Part shown: piece by piece, positions 7,159 to 15,734 of the stretch | Position numbering within the stretch: position 1 is the first letter of the stretch | How the letters are laid out: the number at the start of each line of letters is the position of its first letter | Origin: Amycolatopsis coloradensis | Lineage (GTDB): Bacteria; Actinomycetota; Actinomycetes; Mycobacteriales; Pseudonocardiaceae | Length of the DNA: 64,000 nucleotides | Direction: 5' to 3' | Assembly (NCBI RefSeq): GCF_001953865.1 | Contig: NZ_MQUQ01000014.1 | Location: 180,849 to 244,848, forward strand | Position numbers and translations under genes: made by a program | The notes under the pieces: model-generated | Told to the model about the DNA's origin: nothing | Database searches by the model: none | What the model saw: only the letters and a program-made list of their open reading frames with translations

Positions 7159-7731
7159 TTGACCACCCGGACCGACCGCACCGCCGCTGTCCGTATCGCC
7201 TGGGCCGCGACCAAGCTGACCAGAGCGGGCAGGCACCCCATCGCCATCGGCAGACTCGCCGCCACCGTCGGCATGGACCCCGCCGAGGCCCACCGGTTGA
7301 TGGACCTGATGGGTTTCGTCATCCGCGACGGCCTGGTCGTGATGGACCGCGGCTCCCGGCCCGGCCCGGCGGGCTCCGACCTGTTCCGGGTGGACCTGTT
7401 CCTGCTGGCCGTCGCCACCGGTGAACCGGTGCACGCCGATTCGGTCTGCCCGGCGACCGGGGCGCGCGTCCGCGTCCACTTCACCCGGGACAAGGTGCTG
7501 AGTGTCGACCCGCCGCACGCCGTCGTCGCCGCGTCACGGCTGCCGGGCGTCGACCTCACCCTCGGCCAGGACTACGTCGAGGCGCTGGTCTGCACGCAGT
7601 TCTTCGCCTCGAAGGAGGCGGCCGCGGGCTGGCTGCTGGAGAACATCGACGCCCGCGTCCTGTCCGTGCCCGACTACCTGGCACACACCCGGTGGATGGT
7701 CGCCGCGCTGGAAGCCTGGCCGACGATCTGA
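7159..7731 (+). CDS. MerB-like (alkylmercury lyase fold) protein, catalytic Cys missing
   Basis: 190 residues. An N-terminal winged-helix part (PIAIGRLAATVGMDPAEAHRLMDLMG) is followed by a MerB-type domain with ADSVCPATGARVRV, CTQFFASKEAAAGWL and VLSVPDYL. Against MerB, the Asp of the C-x-x-D active site is kept (FRVDLF) and the Cys before FFAS is kept, but the first catalytic Cys is Phe. Organomercurial lysis is therefore doubtful; a regulatory or other binding role is more likely. The TTG start at 7159 is chosen for the strong GAGGAGG 6 nt upstream. No mercury genes nearby. Confidence 0.65.
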   Translation: MTTRTDRTAAVRIAWAATKLTRAGRHPIAIGRLAATVGMDPAEAHRLMDLMGFVIRDGLVVMDRGSRPGPAGSDLFRVDLFLLAVATGEPVHADSVCPATGARVRVHFTRDKVLSVDPPHAVVAASRLPGVDLTLGQDYVEALVCTQFFASKEAAAGWLLENIDARVLSVPDYLAHTRWMVAALEAWPTI

Positions 7732-7831
7732 GAACACCTGGTCGCGAGGCATCCGGGGCGATTCGTTAGCCTTTGACGTCGGCGAAAAGCCGTCGAATCG
7801 CAGAACGTGATGCCGAAGGAGAGCACCCGCA

Positions 7832-9604
7832 GTGCTTCGCACCCACAAAGCCGGCACCTTGCGTGCCGAGCACGCCGGTCAGACGGTCACCCTCACCGGA
7901 TGGGTGGCTCGGCGGCGCGATCACGGCGGCGTCATCTTCATCGATCTGCGGGACGCCAGCGGCGTGAGCCAGGTCGTCTTCCGCGAGGGCGAGATGGCCG
8001 AGCGCGCCCACCAGCTGCGCTCGGAGTACTGCCTCCGCATCGTCGGCGAGGTCTCGAAGCGCCCCGAGGGCAACGCCAACGCCGAGATCCCCACCGGGGA
8101 GATCGAGGTGCTGGCCACCGAGCTCGAGGTGCTGTCCGAGGCCGCGGTGCTGCCGTTCCCGATCGACGACCGGGTCGACGTCGGTGAAGAGGTGCGTCTC
8201 AAGCACCGCTACCTCGACCTGCGCCGCAGCGGCCCCGCCGCCGCGATGCGCCTGCGCAGCGAGGTCAACCGCGCGGCCCGCGAGGTGCTGCACGCGCAGG
8301 AGTTCGTCGAGGTCGAGACCCCGACCATGACCCGCTCCACCCCCGAAGGCGCCCGCGACTTCGTCGTCCCGGCCCGCCTCAAGCCCGGTTCCTGGTACGC
8401 GCTCCCGCAGTCGCCGCAGCTGTTCAAGCAGCTGCTCATGGTCGGCGGGCTCGAGCGGTACTACCAGATCGCGCGCTGCTACCGGGACGAGGACTTCCGC
8501 GCCGACCGGCAGCCGGAGTTCACCCAGCTCGACATCGAGATGAGCTTCGTCGAGCAGGACGACGTCATCGCGCTCGGCGAGGACATCGTCGCCGCGCTGT
8601 GGAAGCTGATCGGCGCCGAGATCCCCCGGCCGTTCCAGCGCATCACCTACGCCGAGGCGATGGAGAAGTACGGCTCGGACAAGCCGGACCTGCGCTTCGA
8701 CCTCGAACTCACCGACATGACGGCGTTCTTCGCCGACACCCCGTTCCGCGTGTTCCAGGCGCCGTACGTCGGCGCCGTCGTGATGGCGGGCGGGGCCGAC
8801 CAGCCGCGCCGCACCCTCGACGCCTGGCAGGACTTCGCCAAGCAGCGAGGTCACCGCGGGCTCGCTTACATCCTGGTGAACGAGGACGGCACGCTCGGCG
8901 GGCCGGTCGCGAAGAACCTGTCGGAGAAAGAGCGCGAGACCGTCGCAGAGGCCGTCGGCGCCAAGCCGGGTGACTGCGTCTTCTTCGCCGCCGGCAAGCC
9001 CGCCGACGCGCGTTCGCTGCTCGGGGCCACCCGGCTGGAGATCGGCAGCCGTCTCGGCCTGATCGACGAGAACGCCTGGTCGTTCGTGTGGGTCGTCGAC
9101 TTCCCGATGTTCATCTCGGCCGAGGAGTCCGACGACGTCGCGGTCGGCAGCGGCAAGTGGAAGGCCCTGCACCACGCGTTCACCTCACCGACCCCGGAGT
9201 GGATCGGCAAGCTCGCCGACGACCCCGGCGGCGCCCTGGCCTACGCCTACGACATCGTCTGCAACGGCAACGAGATCGGCGGTGGGTCGATCCGTATCCA
9301 CCAGCAGGAACTGCAGAAGCAGGTGTTCGATCTGATGGGCCTCGGCGAGGAGGAGGCGCAGGAGAAGTTCGGCTTCCTGCTCGACGCGTTCGCCTTCGGT
9401 CCGCCGCCGCACGGCGGCATCGCGTTCGGCTGGGACCGGATCGTCATGCTGCTGGCCAAGGCCGATTCGCTGCGTGACGTGATCGCGTTCCCGAAGACCG
9501 GCGGCGGGTTCGACCCGCTGACCGCCGCACCGGCGCCGATCACGCCGGAGCAGCGCAAGGAAGCGGGCATCGACGCGAAGCCCGCACCGCCCGCGAAGAA
9601 CTGA
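7832..9604 (+). CDS. aspS: Aspartyl-tRNA synthetase
   Basis: 590-residue bacterial-type class II synthetase charging tRNA-Asp. It has an N-terminal OB-fold anticodon domain (TGWVARRRDHGGVIFIDLRD), motif 2 (YRDEDFRADRQPEFTQLD), the GAD insertion domain in the middle and motif 3 (GGIAFGWDRIVMLL) near residue 530. Actinobacteria often use a non-discriminating form that also charges tRNA-Asn; the sequence alone does not settle this. GTG start preceded by GAAGGAGA. The DUF389 gene overlaps its stop by one base. Confidence 0.97.
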   Translation: MLRTHKAGTLRAEHAGQTVTLTGWVARRRDHGGVIFIDLRDASGVSQVVFREGEMAERAHQLRSEYCLRIVGEVSKRPEGNANAEIPTGEIEVLATELEVLSEAAVLPFPIDDRVDVGEEVRLKHRYLDLRRSGPAAAMRLRSEVNRAAREVLHAQEFVEVETPTMTRSTPEGARDFVVPARLKPGSWYALPQSPQLFKQLLMVGGLERYYQIARCYRDEDFRADRQPEFTQLDIEMSFVEQDDVIALGEDIVAALWKLIGAEIPRPFQRITYAEAMEKYGSDKPDLRFDLELTDMTAFFADTPFRVFQAPYVGAVVMAGGADQPRRTLDAWQDFAKQRGHRGLAYILVNEDGTLGGPVAKNLSEKERETVAEAVGAKPGDCVFFAAGKPADARSLLGATRLEIGSRLGLIDENAWSFVWVVDFPMFISAEESDDVAVGSGKWKALHHAFTSPTPEWIGKLADDPGGALAYAYDIVCNGNEIGGGSIRIHQQELQKQVFDLMGLGEEEAQEKFGFLLDAFAFGPPPHGGIAFGWDRIVMLLAKADSLRDVIAFPKTGGGFDPLTAAPAPITPEQRKEAGIDAKPAPPAKN

Positions 9605-10545
9605 TGCTCCACCTCAGGGCCGTGTGCCCGCCGGAGCGGACCGAAGAAGCGATCCGGATCCTGCGGGCCCACGCCGGGACCGCCCACCTCATCGTGCATC
9701 GCGGGGTGGCGGTCGAGCCCGAGGGTGATCTGATCGAGGCCGACGTCGCTCGCGAGGCAGCCGACGGGATCGTCGAGTCGCTGTGCGGGCTCGACCTCGA
9801 CCACACCGGCGGCATCACGCTGGAAGCGCTCGACACCGCGGTGTCCGACGCGGCCGACAAGGCCGAAGAGGACGCCCCGGGGGAGGCCGCGGACGCGGTG
9901 GTGTGGCAGGAACTCGTCGGCCGCAGTGGCGAGGAATCCCGGCTCACCTGGACATTTCAGGCGTTCCTGACCATCGCGTGCCTGCTGGCCGCGGTCGGCG
10001 TGATCACGAACTCGTCGGTCACCATCGTCGGCGCGATGGTCGTCGGGCCGGAATTCGGCCCGCTGGCGGCCATCGCGATCGGGCTGGTGCTGCGCCGGGG
10101 TGATCTGGTGAAGCAGGGCGCCGTGGCGCTGCTCGGCGGATTCCCGATCGCCATGGCGATCACGCTCGGTGTGGTGCTGGCAGGCAACGCCACCGGAGTG
10201 CTCGAGGTGAGCAAGCTCGCGGACAACCACGAGGTCGATTTCGTTTACCAGGTGGGAATCGCGTCGCTGATCGTCGCGCTGCTCGCGGGCGCGGCGGGGA
10301 TGCTTTCCATGACTTCGGCCAAATCCGCCGCGCTGGTGGGTGTCTTCATCTCGGTGACCACCGTGCCCGCGGCGGGTTACGCGGTGGTCGCGGCGGTTGC
10401 CGGTCAGTGGGAACGGTGCCTGTATTCGGCCGGTCAGCTGCTGGTCAATCTCATCGGAATCGTTGCAGCTGCGGCCATTGTGCTGATGGTGCGCCGTCGC
10501 GGGCAACGATCGAGGGTGACGGAACGTCCGCTCTCACGTGGATGA
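9604..10545 (+). CDS. DUF389 family membrane protein
   Basis: 313 residues. A soluble N-terminal domain of about 110 residues begins LHLRAVCPPERTEEAIRIL; five to six transmembrane helices follow, with the conserved TNSSVTIVGAMVVGPEFGPLAAIAIGL region typical of DUF389. Function of the family is unknown. It shares one base with the aspS stop, so it is co-translated with it. The C-terminal tail is short and basic. Confidence 0.8.
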   Translation: MLHLRAVCPPERTEEAIRILRAHAGTAHLIVHRGVAVEPEGDLIEADVAREAADGIVESLCGLDLDHTGGITLEALDTAVSDAADKAEEDAPGEAADAVVWQELVGRSGEESRLTWTFQAFLTIACLLAAVGVITNSSVTIVGAMVVGPEFGPLAAIAIGLVLRRGDLVKQGAVALLGGFPIAMAITLGVVLAGNATGVLEVSKLADNHEVDFVYQVGIASLIVALLAGAAGMLSMTSAKSAALVGVFISVTTVPAAGYAVVAAVAGQWERCLYSAGQLLVNLIGIVAAAAIVLMVRRRGQRSRVTERPLSRG

Positions 10546-10624
10546 CTCCGCAATCGCGCCAGTGCGCGCGATTGCCCGGATCTCAGTGGTCATGGTTGCT
10601 CAGTCACGAGTAGGGTCGGTGGCA

Positions 10625-11806
10625 ATGACAGTCGATACCTCCTCTGCCGATGATTCGACAGTCGGAGCCGAAACCCTGGCCGTCGCAGCCGCAATGGCTG
10701 CCGGCGAGTCGGTCCTTTCACGTCGCTTCGGCAGTGCGATCACCCTCGTCGCACCCGAAGACCTCGCCGGCAGCGGCCCGGCGACGGTAGTGCGGGCGCG
10801 GGTGGCGTCCTCGCCGTTCGCGCTGCCACGCACCCTGGTCATCAAGCACTACCCCGATCCACCCGAGCCGGGACGGCCGGATCCGTTCGCGCAGGAGGCG
10901 GTCAGCTACCAGCTGTTCACCGCGCTCGCGCCGGAGGACCGGATGTGCCCGGAACTGCTGGCGCACGACGGCCGGTATCGCGTCCTGGTGATCGAGGACC
11001 TCGGCGGCGTCCCGACGCTGCACGACAAACTCCACGCCCGTGACGCTCGCGGCGCCGAACGCGCGCTGCTGTCCTGGGCGAGGTCGCTGGGCAGGCTGCA
11101 CGCGAGCACCGCGAGCCGCGAGCCCGATTTCAACGCGTTGCTGCGCCGTCTCGGCGGCCCGGTCAAGAACGAGGACGCGCCGCTGCCCGCGGTCTGCGCC
11201 CAGCTGCCGGGGCTGCTGGAGGAACTGCTCGACGTCGAGACGCCGGAGCCGGTGCAGCGACGGGTCATGGAGGTCGCCGAACGGGCGGGCTCGCCGTCCT
11301 ACCGCGCGTTCAGCCCGGTCGATCTCAGCCCGGACAACAACCTCGTGACCAGCGGCGGGGTGCGGTTCCTCGACTTCGAACGCGGTCGCGTGCGCAGCAC
11401 CCTGATGGACGCGGCGTACCTGCGGCTGCCGTTCGCGTCGACCGCGGACGCGCTGGCCCTGCCGCCGGGGATGAGCGAGGCGATGATCGCGGCGTGGCGG
11501 TCCGAGGTCGTCTCGGTCTGGCCCGCGCTCGAGGACGAGGACGCGCTGGCCGAGCACCTGATGGACGGTCAGTTGCTGCTGTTGTGGGTCATCACCTGGG
11601 AGATCCTCCCGGAGCTGGACCTGGACCGGCACGCCACGCCGATCAGCCGGGAGGCGGCGCTGGTGACCTGGTGGCGGGAGCTGGCCAAGCATTCGCTGCG
11701 TGCCCGCCTGACGGACATCTCCGAGCACGCCACCCGGGTCGCCGCCGCGCTGGGTGCCCGGCTGGGGCCGCACGCGGACCTCGCCTTCTATCCCGCGTTC
11801 CGGTAA
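10625..11806 (+). CDS. Phosphotransferase-like protein (APH/choline-kinase fold)
   Basis: 393 residues. Kinase-like features are VIEDLGG, the catalytic-loop-like PVDLSPDNN and the metal motif FLDFERG. The usual His before the catalytic Asp (HGD) is replaced (PVD), so activity may differ from true aminoglycoside kinases. It probably phosphorylates a small molecule, or is a degenerate member. Start at ATG 10625 gives a sensible N-terminus; in-frame starts as far up as 10538 are possible. Confidence 0.65.
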   Translation: MTVDTSSADDSTVGAETLAVAAAMAAGESVLSRRFGSAITLVAPEDLAGSGPATVVRARVASSPFALPRTLVIKHYPDPPEPGRPDPFAQEAVSYQLFTALAPEDRMCPELLAHDGRYRVLVIEDLGGVPTLHDKLHARDARGAERALLSWARSLGRLHASTASREPDFNALLRRLGGPVKNEDAPLPAVCAQLPGLLEELLDVETPEPVQRRVMEVAERAGSPSYRAFSPVDLSPDNNLVTSGGVRFLDFERGRVRSTLMDAAYLRLPFASTADALALPPGMSEAMIAAWRSEVVSVWPALEDEDALAEHLMDGQLLLLWVITWEILPELDLDRHATPISREAALVTWWRELAKHSLRARLTDISEHATRVAAALGARLGPHADLAFYPAFR

Positions 11807-11880
11807 CGCCGCACGGACTTTTCGCTCGACCGTCCTCGTCGCGTTACCCAGGCATCACCGCGGGTGAGTCTGCGTGGCCG

Positions 11881-12729
11881 ATGGTGTCTACCGTGACCGT
11901 GATCAGTGTCGAAGTCACTCCCAGTCCCGAACCTCTCCTCCCGACGGCCCCGGCCGGGCCCCGGTTTGCCCGCAGACTGGTCGTACTCGGCGATTCCACG
12001 GCCGTGGGCCTTGGCGACCCGTTGCCGAACCGGGGCGGCTGGCGCGGGGTGGGCCCGCTCGTCGCCGCAGCGCTGGGCGTCGAGCCGGACGGCTATCTGA
12101 ACCCGTCGTTCACCGGCGCGCGCATGGGGTGCGTGCTGACGAAGCAGCTTCCCGCGGCCGTGGCGCACCGGCCGGACGTCGCGCTGGTGGTGGCGGGGAT
12201 GAACGACACACTGCGTCCCGATTTCAGCGCCGAGAAGATCGCCGCGGACCTCACCGAGGTGATCCACTCGCTCGCCGCCGTCGGCACCACCGTGGTGCCG
12301 GTGCGCTACCACGACCACGGCCGGGTGTTCCGGCTCCCGCAGTCGCTGCGGCGGGCGCTGAGCGAGCGGGTGGCCGAATTGAACGCCGCCATCGACGGCG
12401 TCGTCGAACGCGAGGGCGTGCCGTGCCTCGACCTGGAAGTCCTGCCCGGCGCCTACGACCTCACCGCGTGGAGTGTCGACCGGCTGCACCCGTCGGAGCT
12501 CGGGCACCGGATGCTGGCGACAGGCTTCACCGAACGGCTCGCCGGTGCCGGGTTCGCGGTGCCGTGCCCGGTCAACCTGACCTGCTCCGGAGGCGTGGAG
12601 CCGAGCGCCGCCGGACACGTCGGCTGGCTGGTGCTGAAGGGGGTTCCGTGGGTGTGGCGGCGGGGCCGTGAGTTCCTGCCGCACGCGGCCGTGATCATGT
12701 GGCACTCGTTCCGGGAGCGGCTGCGCTGA
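11881..12729 (+). CDS. SGNH/GDSL-family hydrolase
   Basis: 282 residues with block I LVVLGDSTAVGLGD (nucleophile Ser39), a GMNDT oxyanion segment and the catalytic pair in DRLHPSELGH. The fold cleaves acyl or acetyl esters of sugars, lipids or cell-wall polymers. No signal peptide is visible. The C-terminus (VLKGVPWVWRRGREFLPHAAVIMWHSFRERLR region) is hydrophobic and basic and may touch the membrane. Next gene is rarA, 20 nt on, same strand. Confidence 0.8.
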   Translation: MVSTVTVISVEVTPSPEPLLPTAPAGPRFARRLVVLGDSTAVGLGDPLPNRGGWRGVGPLVAAALGVEPDGYLNPSFTGARMGCVLTKQLPAAVAHRPDVALVVAGMNDTLRPDFSAEKIAADLTEVIHSLAAVGTTVVPVRYHDHGRVFRLPQSLRRALSERVAELNAAIDGVVEREGVPCLDLEVLPGAYDLTAWSVDRLHPSELGHRMLATGFTERLAGAGFAVPCPVNLTCSGGVEPSAAGHVGWLVLKGVPWVWRRGREFLPHAAVIMWHSFRERLR

Positions 12730-12748
12730 CCTGTGCCGGAGAACGTCG

Positions 12749-14146
12749 GTGGCAACGGCTACGGTCGACACCGTGGCACAGGACGAACTCTTCACCGTGA
12801 ACCCCGATCTCGGGCCGCCTCCGGAGCCGGAGGCGGACGAGCCGAGGGAGGTCGCCGTACCGGCAGGCTCGCCGCTGGCCGTGCGGATGCGGCCGAGGAC
12901 GCTCGGCGAGGTCGTCGGCCAGCAGCACCTGTTGCGCGAGGGCGCGCCGCTGCGGCGGCTCGTCGAGGGCGCGGCGCCCGCTTCCGTGCTGCTCTACGGC
13001 CCGCCGGGGACGGGCAAGACCACGCTGGCGAACCTCGTTTCGGCCGCGACAGGGCGCCGGTTCGTGGCGATGTCGGCGCTGTCGGCCGGGGTGAAGGAGG
13101 TGCGCGGGGTCATCGAAGAGGCCCGGCGCCGCCGGAACTACAACGCCGAGAACACCGTCCTGTTCATCGACGAGGTCCACCGGTTCTCCAAGACGCAGCA
13201 GGACGCCCTGCTCGGTGCCGTCGAGGACCGGACGGTCCTGCTGGTGGCGGCCACCACGGAGAACCCGTCGTTCTCGGTCGTGGCGCCGCTGCTCTCGCGG
13301 TCGCTGGTACTGCAGTTGCAGCCGCTGACCGACGAGGACATCGTCGCGCTGATCGACCGCGCGCTGACCGACGAACGCGGTCTCGGCGGCGAACTCACGC
13401 TGACCGACGACGCGCGGGGCCATCTGGTGCGGCTGGCCACCGGCGACGCGCGGCGCGCGCTGACCGCGCTGGAGGCGGCCGCGGACGCCGCGAGCGCGAC
13501 CGAGCACAAGACGATCGACCTCGGCATCGTCGAGTCCACTGTGGACAAGGCGGCGGTGCGGTACGACCGCGACGGCGATCAGCACTACGACGTCATCAGC
13601 GCGTTCATCAAATCGATCCGGGGGTCCGATGTGGACGCCGCGCTGCACTACCTGGCGCGGATGATCGAAGCGGGGGAGGACCCGCGGTTCCTGGCAAGGC
13701 GGCTGGTCGTGCACGCGAGCGAGGACATCGGGATGGCCGACCCGACGGCACTGCAGTCGGCCGTCGCGGCGGCGCACGCGGTGCAGTTCATCGGGATGCC
13801 GGAAGGACGGCTGGCGCTGGCGCAGGCGACCGTGCACCTGGCGACGGCGCCGAAGTCGAACGCCATCGTCACCTCGATCGACGCCGCGCTGTCCGACGTC
13901 CGGTCCGGGCGGATCGGGACCGTGCCGCCGCATCTGCGCGACGGGCACTACGCGGGAGCCGAGAAGCTCGGGAACGCGAAGGGCTACCGGCATCCGCAAA
14001 AAGTACCGGAAGGTGTTCTGGCGCAGCAGTATCCGCCGGACGAGCTGGTCGGGCGGGACTACTATGAGCCGACCCGGCGCGGGGCGGAGCGGACGTTGCA
14101 CGAGCGGGTGCCGAAGTTGCGGCGAACTATTCGGGGCGAACGTTAG
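12749..14146 (+). CDS. rarA: Replication-associated recombination AAA+ ATPase RarA/MgsA
   Basis: 465 residues. Walker A is YGPPGTGKTTLANL, Walker B FIDEVHRFSKTQQD, followed by sensor 1 (ATTENPSFSV) and the C-terminal tetramerisation region (IGMADPTALQSA, YPPDELVGRDYY). RarA acts with clamp-loader-like activity at stalled forks and single-strand/double-strand junctions. GTG start at 12749; a GTG at 12773 would remove eight residues. No linked ruvABC here. Confidence 0.93.
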   Translation: MATATVDTVAQDELFTVNPDLGPPPEPEADEPREVAVPAGSPLAVRMRPRTLGEVVGQQHLLREGAPLRRLVEGAAPASVLLYGPPGTGKTTLANLVSAATGRRFVAMSALSAGVKEVRGVIEEARRRRNYNAENTVLFIDEVHRFSKTQQDALLGAVEDRTVLLVAATTENPSFSVVAPLLSRSLVLQLQPLTDEDIVALIDRALTDERGLGGELTLTDDARGHLVRLATGDARRALTALEAAADAASATEHKTIDLGIVESTVDKAAVRYDRDGDQHYDVISAFIKSIRGSDVDAALHYLARMIEAGEDPRFLARRLVVHASEDIGMADPTALQSAVAAAHAVQFIGMPEGRLALAQATVHLATAPKSNAIVTSIDAALSDVRSGRIGTVPPHLRDGHYAGAEKLGNAKGYRHPQKVPEGVLAQQYPPDELVGRDYYEPTRRGAERTLHERVPKLRRTIRGER

Positions 14147-14301
14147 TTCCGCACTCGGAGCAATGCCGGGAAGATCGGTAACGTTTGTCGATCATGGGGC
14201 TATATCCCGGGTGGCTGGGGGATCTCTGGGTTGTCGTGCTGGGTGGGGTTCCCCGTGCTCGACCACGATGGCGAGCAGAACAAAACTGACAACCTCAACC
14301 T

Positions 14302-15408
14302 ATGGCAAACTGGGGAAATTTCAGAGTTCGCAAGGTGATGGCTTCTTCCGTCGCGGCGCTCGCCGCGGTGACGGTGGCGACCGGAGTCCTCGCCCCGGCG
14401 GTGGCGACCGCCGCTCCGGCCGGGACCTCGTCCGCCACGGCGCAGACGCCGGACGAGGTGCGCACCAACGCCGCCGCCGTCGTCGGGCTCACGATCACTC
14501 CGGAGCTGCTGCGGCTCAGTGAACGTGACTTCGTCCATGAGGTCTACAAGGCCGCGAAGCTGCGAGGCGAGATCGCGAAGGAGGTTCAGTACGAGGCGCT
14601 CAACGCCTACAACGGCGGGTCGATTTCGTGGTCGCTGTTCCTCAAGACCTGGATCTACGAGGCACATCAGCGAGACCTGGACCGTGAAGCGGTCTACCAG
14701 GCCCGGCGCGCGGAGCGGCAGCCCGCCGCCACGCTGCTCGGTTTCGAGCTGACCACGAGCCTGCTGGCCCAGGACGACAAGAACTTCGTCTTCGCGTTGT
14801 GGGAGCGGGCCGCCAAGGGATCGTTCGTGCGGTCCGCCGCGGGCACCGTTTACAGCGGAACGCCGGCGGAGCACAAGGAGTTCATCCTTCGCGGCATCTT
14901 CGTCGAGCACCAGCGCGACTTGGACGCGGCGAAGGAGGCGGCCGAAAAGGAGGCCGCGGAAAAGAAGCTTCGCGACGCCCGGGTGAAGGCCGCCGCGGTC
15001 GTCGGCATGGACCCGGCACTGGCCGCGCAGTTGACGGACGAGTACTTCGTGCAGCACATCTGGACCCGTGACCTGGTGCCTGAGGATTCCGAGGTGTGGT
15101 ACCAGGCTTGCTACAGCCGGACGCCGGAGCAGTGGCGGGCCTTCATCGACTCCGGCATTTTCGAGGCCGCGGCCAAGGACAAGGTGGACGCCATCAAGGT
15201 GCGCGCCGCCGCCGTCGTCGGTATCGATGCCCGCTACGCGAGGAACCTCCAGGAGGGCCCCTTGGTCCGGGAGATCTGGAACAGGGCGAGGTCCGGCAGC
15301 CAGGTCGAGGCCGCCGCCTATCGTGCCCTGCAGAGCGAATCCCCCGCCCAGTGGCGGACCTTCCTGGAAACGGACATCTTCGTCGCCGCCGAGGCGGACA
15401 AGCGCTGA
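14302..15408 (+). CDS. Secreted protein with four ALF-like helical repeats
   Basis: 368 residues: signal peptide (basic start, hydrophobic VAALAAVTVATGVLAPAV, Ala-x-Ala cleavage near residue 37), then four repeats of about 70-90 residues starting near 52, 138, 227 and 299. Each begins like AAAVVGIDxxxA and ends with a W-x-x-F(L/I) segment such as SPAQWRTFLETDIFVAA. They resemble the short ALF repeats of actinobacterial secreted proteins, whose function is unknown. Lys/Glu-rich coiled linkers separate repeats. No enzyme motif is visible. ATG 14338 is an alternative start. Confidence 0.7.
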   Translation: MANWGNFRVRKVMASSVAALAAVTVATGVLAPAVATAAPAGTSSATAQTPDEVRTNAAAVVGLTITPELLRLSERDFVHEVYKAAKLRGEIAKEVQYEALNAYNGGSISWSLFLKTWIYEAHQRDLDREAVYQARRAERQPAATLLGFELTTSLLAQDDKNFVFALWERAAKGSFVRSAAGTVYSGTPAEHKEFILRGIFVEHQRDLDAAKEAAEKEAAEKKLRDARVKAAAVVGMDPALAAQLTDEYFVQHIWTRDLVPEDSEVWYQACYSRTPEQWRAFIDSGIFEAAAKDKVDAIKVRAAAVVGIDARYARNLQEGPLVREIWNRARSGSQVEAAAYRALQSESPAQWRTFLETDIFVAAEADKR

Positions 15409-15445
15409 GGCTCCTCCGCCCGGCCGCCTTTCGGTCGTGAGCACC

Positions 15446-15632
15446 GAACTCGCGTGATCGGACACGGATCTCGCGTGATTGAAGGCGTCACTCGTGTGAT
15501 TGAAGGCGTGACTCACGTGCTTGAAGGCGAATCTCGTGATCAGGCGCCGCACACGTGAGTTCCGCCTCCAATCACGTGAGTTCCGCCTTCAAGCACGCGA
15601 GTTCGGCGTCTGATCACGCGAGTCACGTCTTC
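15446..15632. repeat. Large inverted repeat made of tandem 21-bp units
   Basis: Most of the 326-nt gap at 15409-15734. About five direct copies of a roughly 21-bp unit (core CGTGATTGAAGGCGT) run from 15446 to 15545. About four reverse-complement copies (core CGCCTTCAAxCACGCGAGTT) run from 15550 to 15632, so the region can fold into one long branched hairpin. It separates the repeat-protein gene from the BMP operon and could terminate the former. The last 100 nt before 15735 would hold the operon promoter; I see only a weak TATAAC at 15662. Confidence 0.75.
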
Positions 15633-15734
15633 CTTTACGTTGCCGGCCGTGGACCCGGGCGTATAACGGCCTACACGGTTCCGCAGGGTGGGACTCGGTG
15701 CCATATCGTGGACCGGCGACATACAGTCCGGGAC

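Noticed and set aside
14200..15552. 450-codon minus-strand frame across the repeat-protein gene
   Set aside because: Runs through intergenic repeats and has no start context; the plus strand has signal peptide and repeats.
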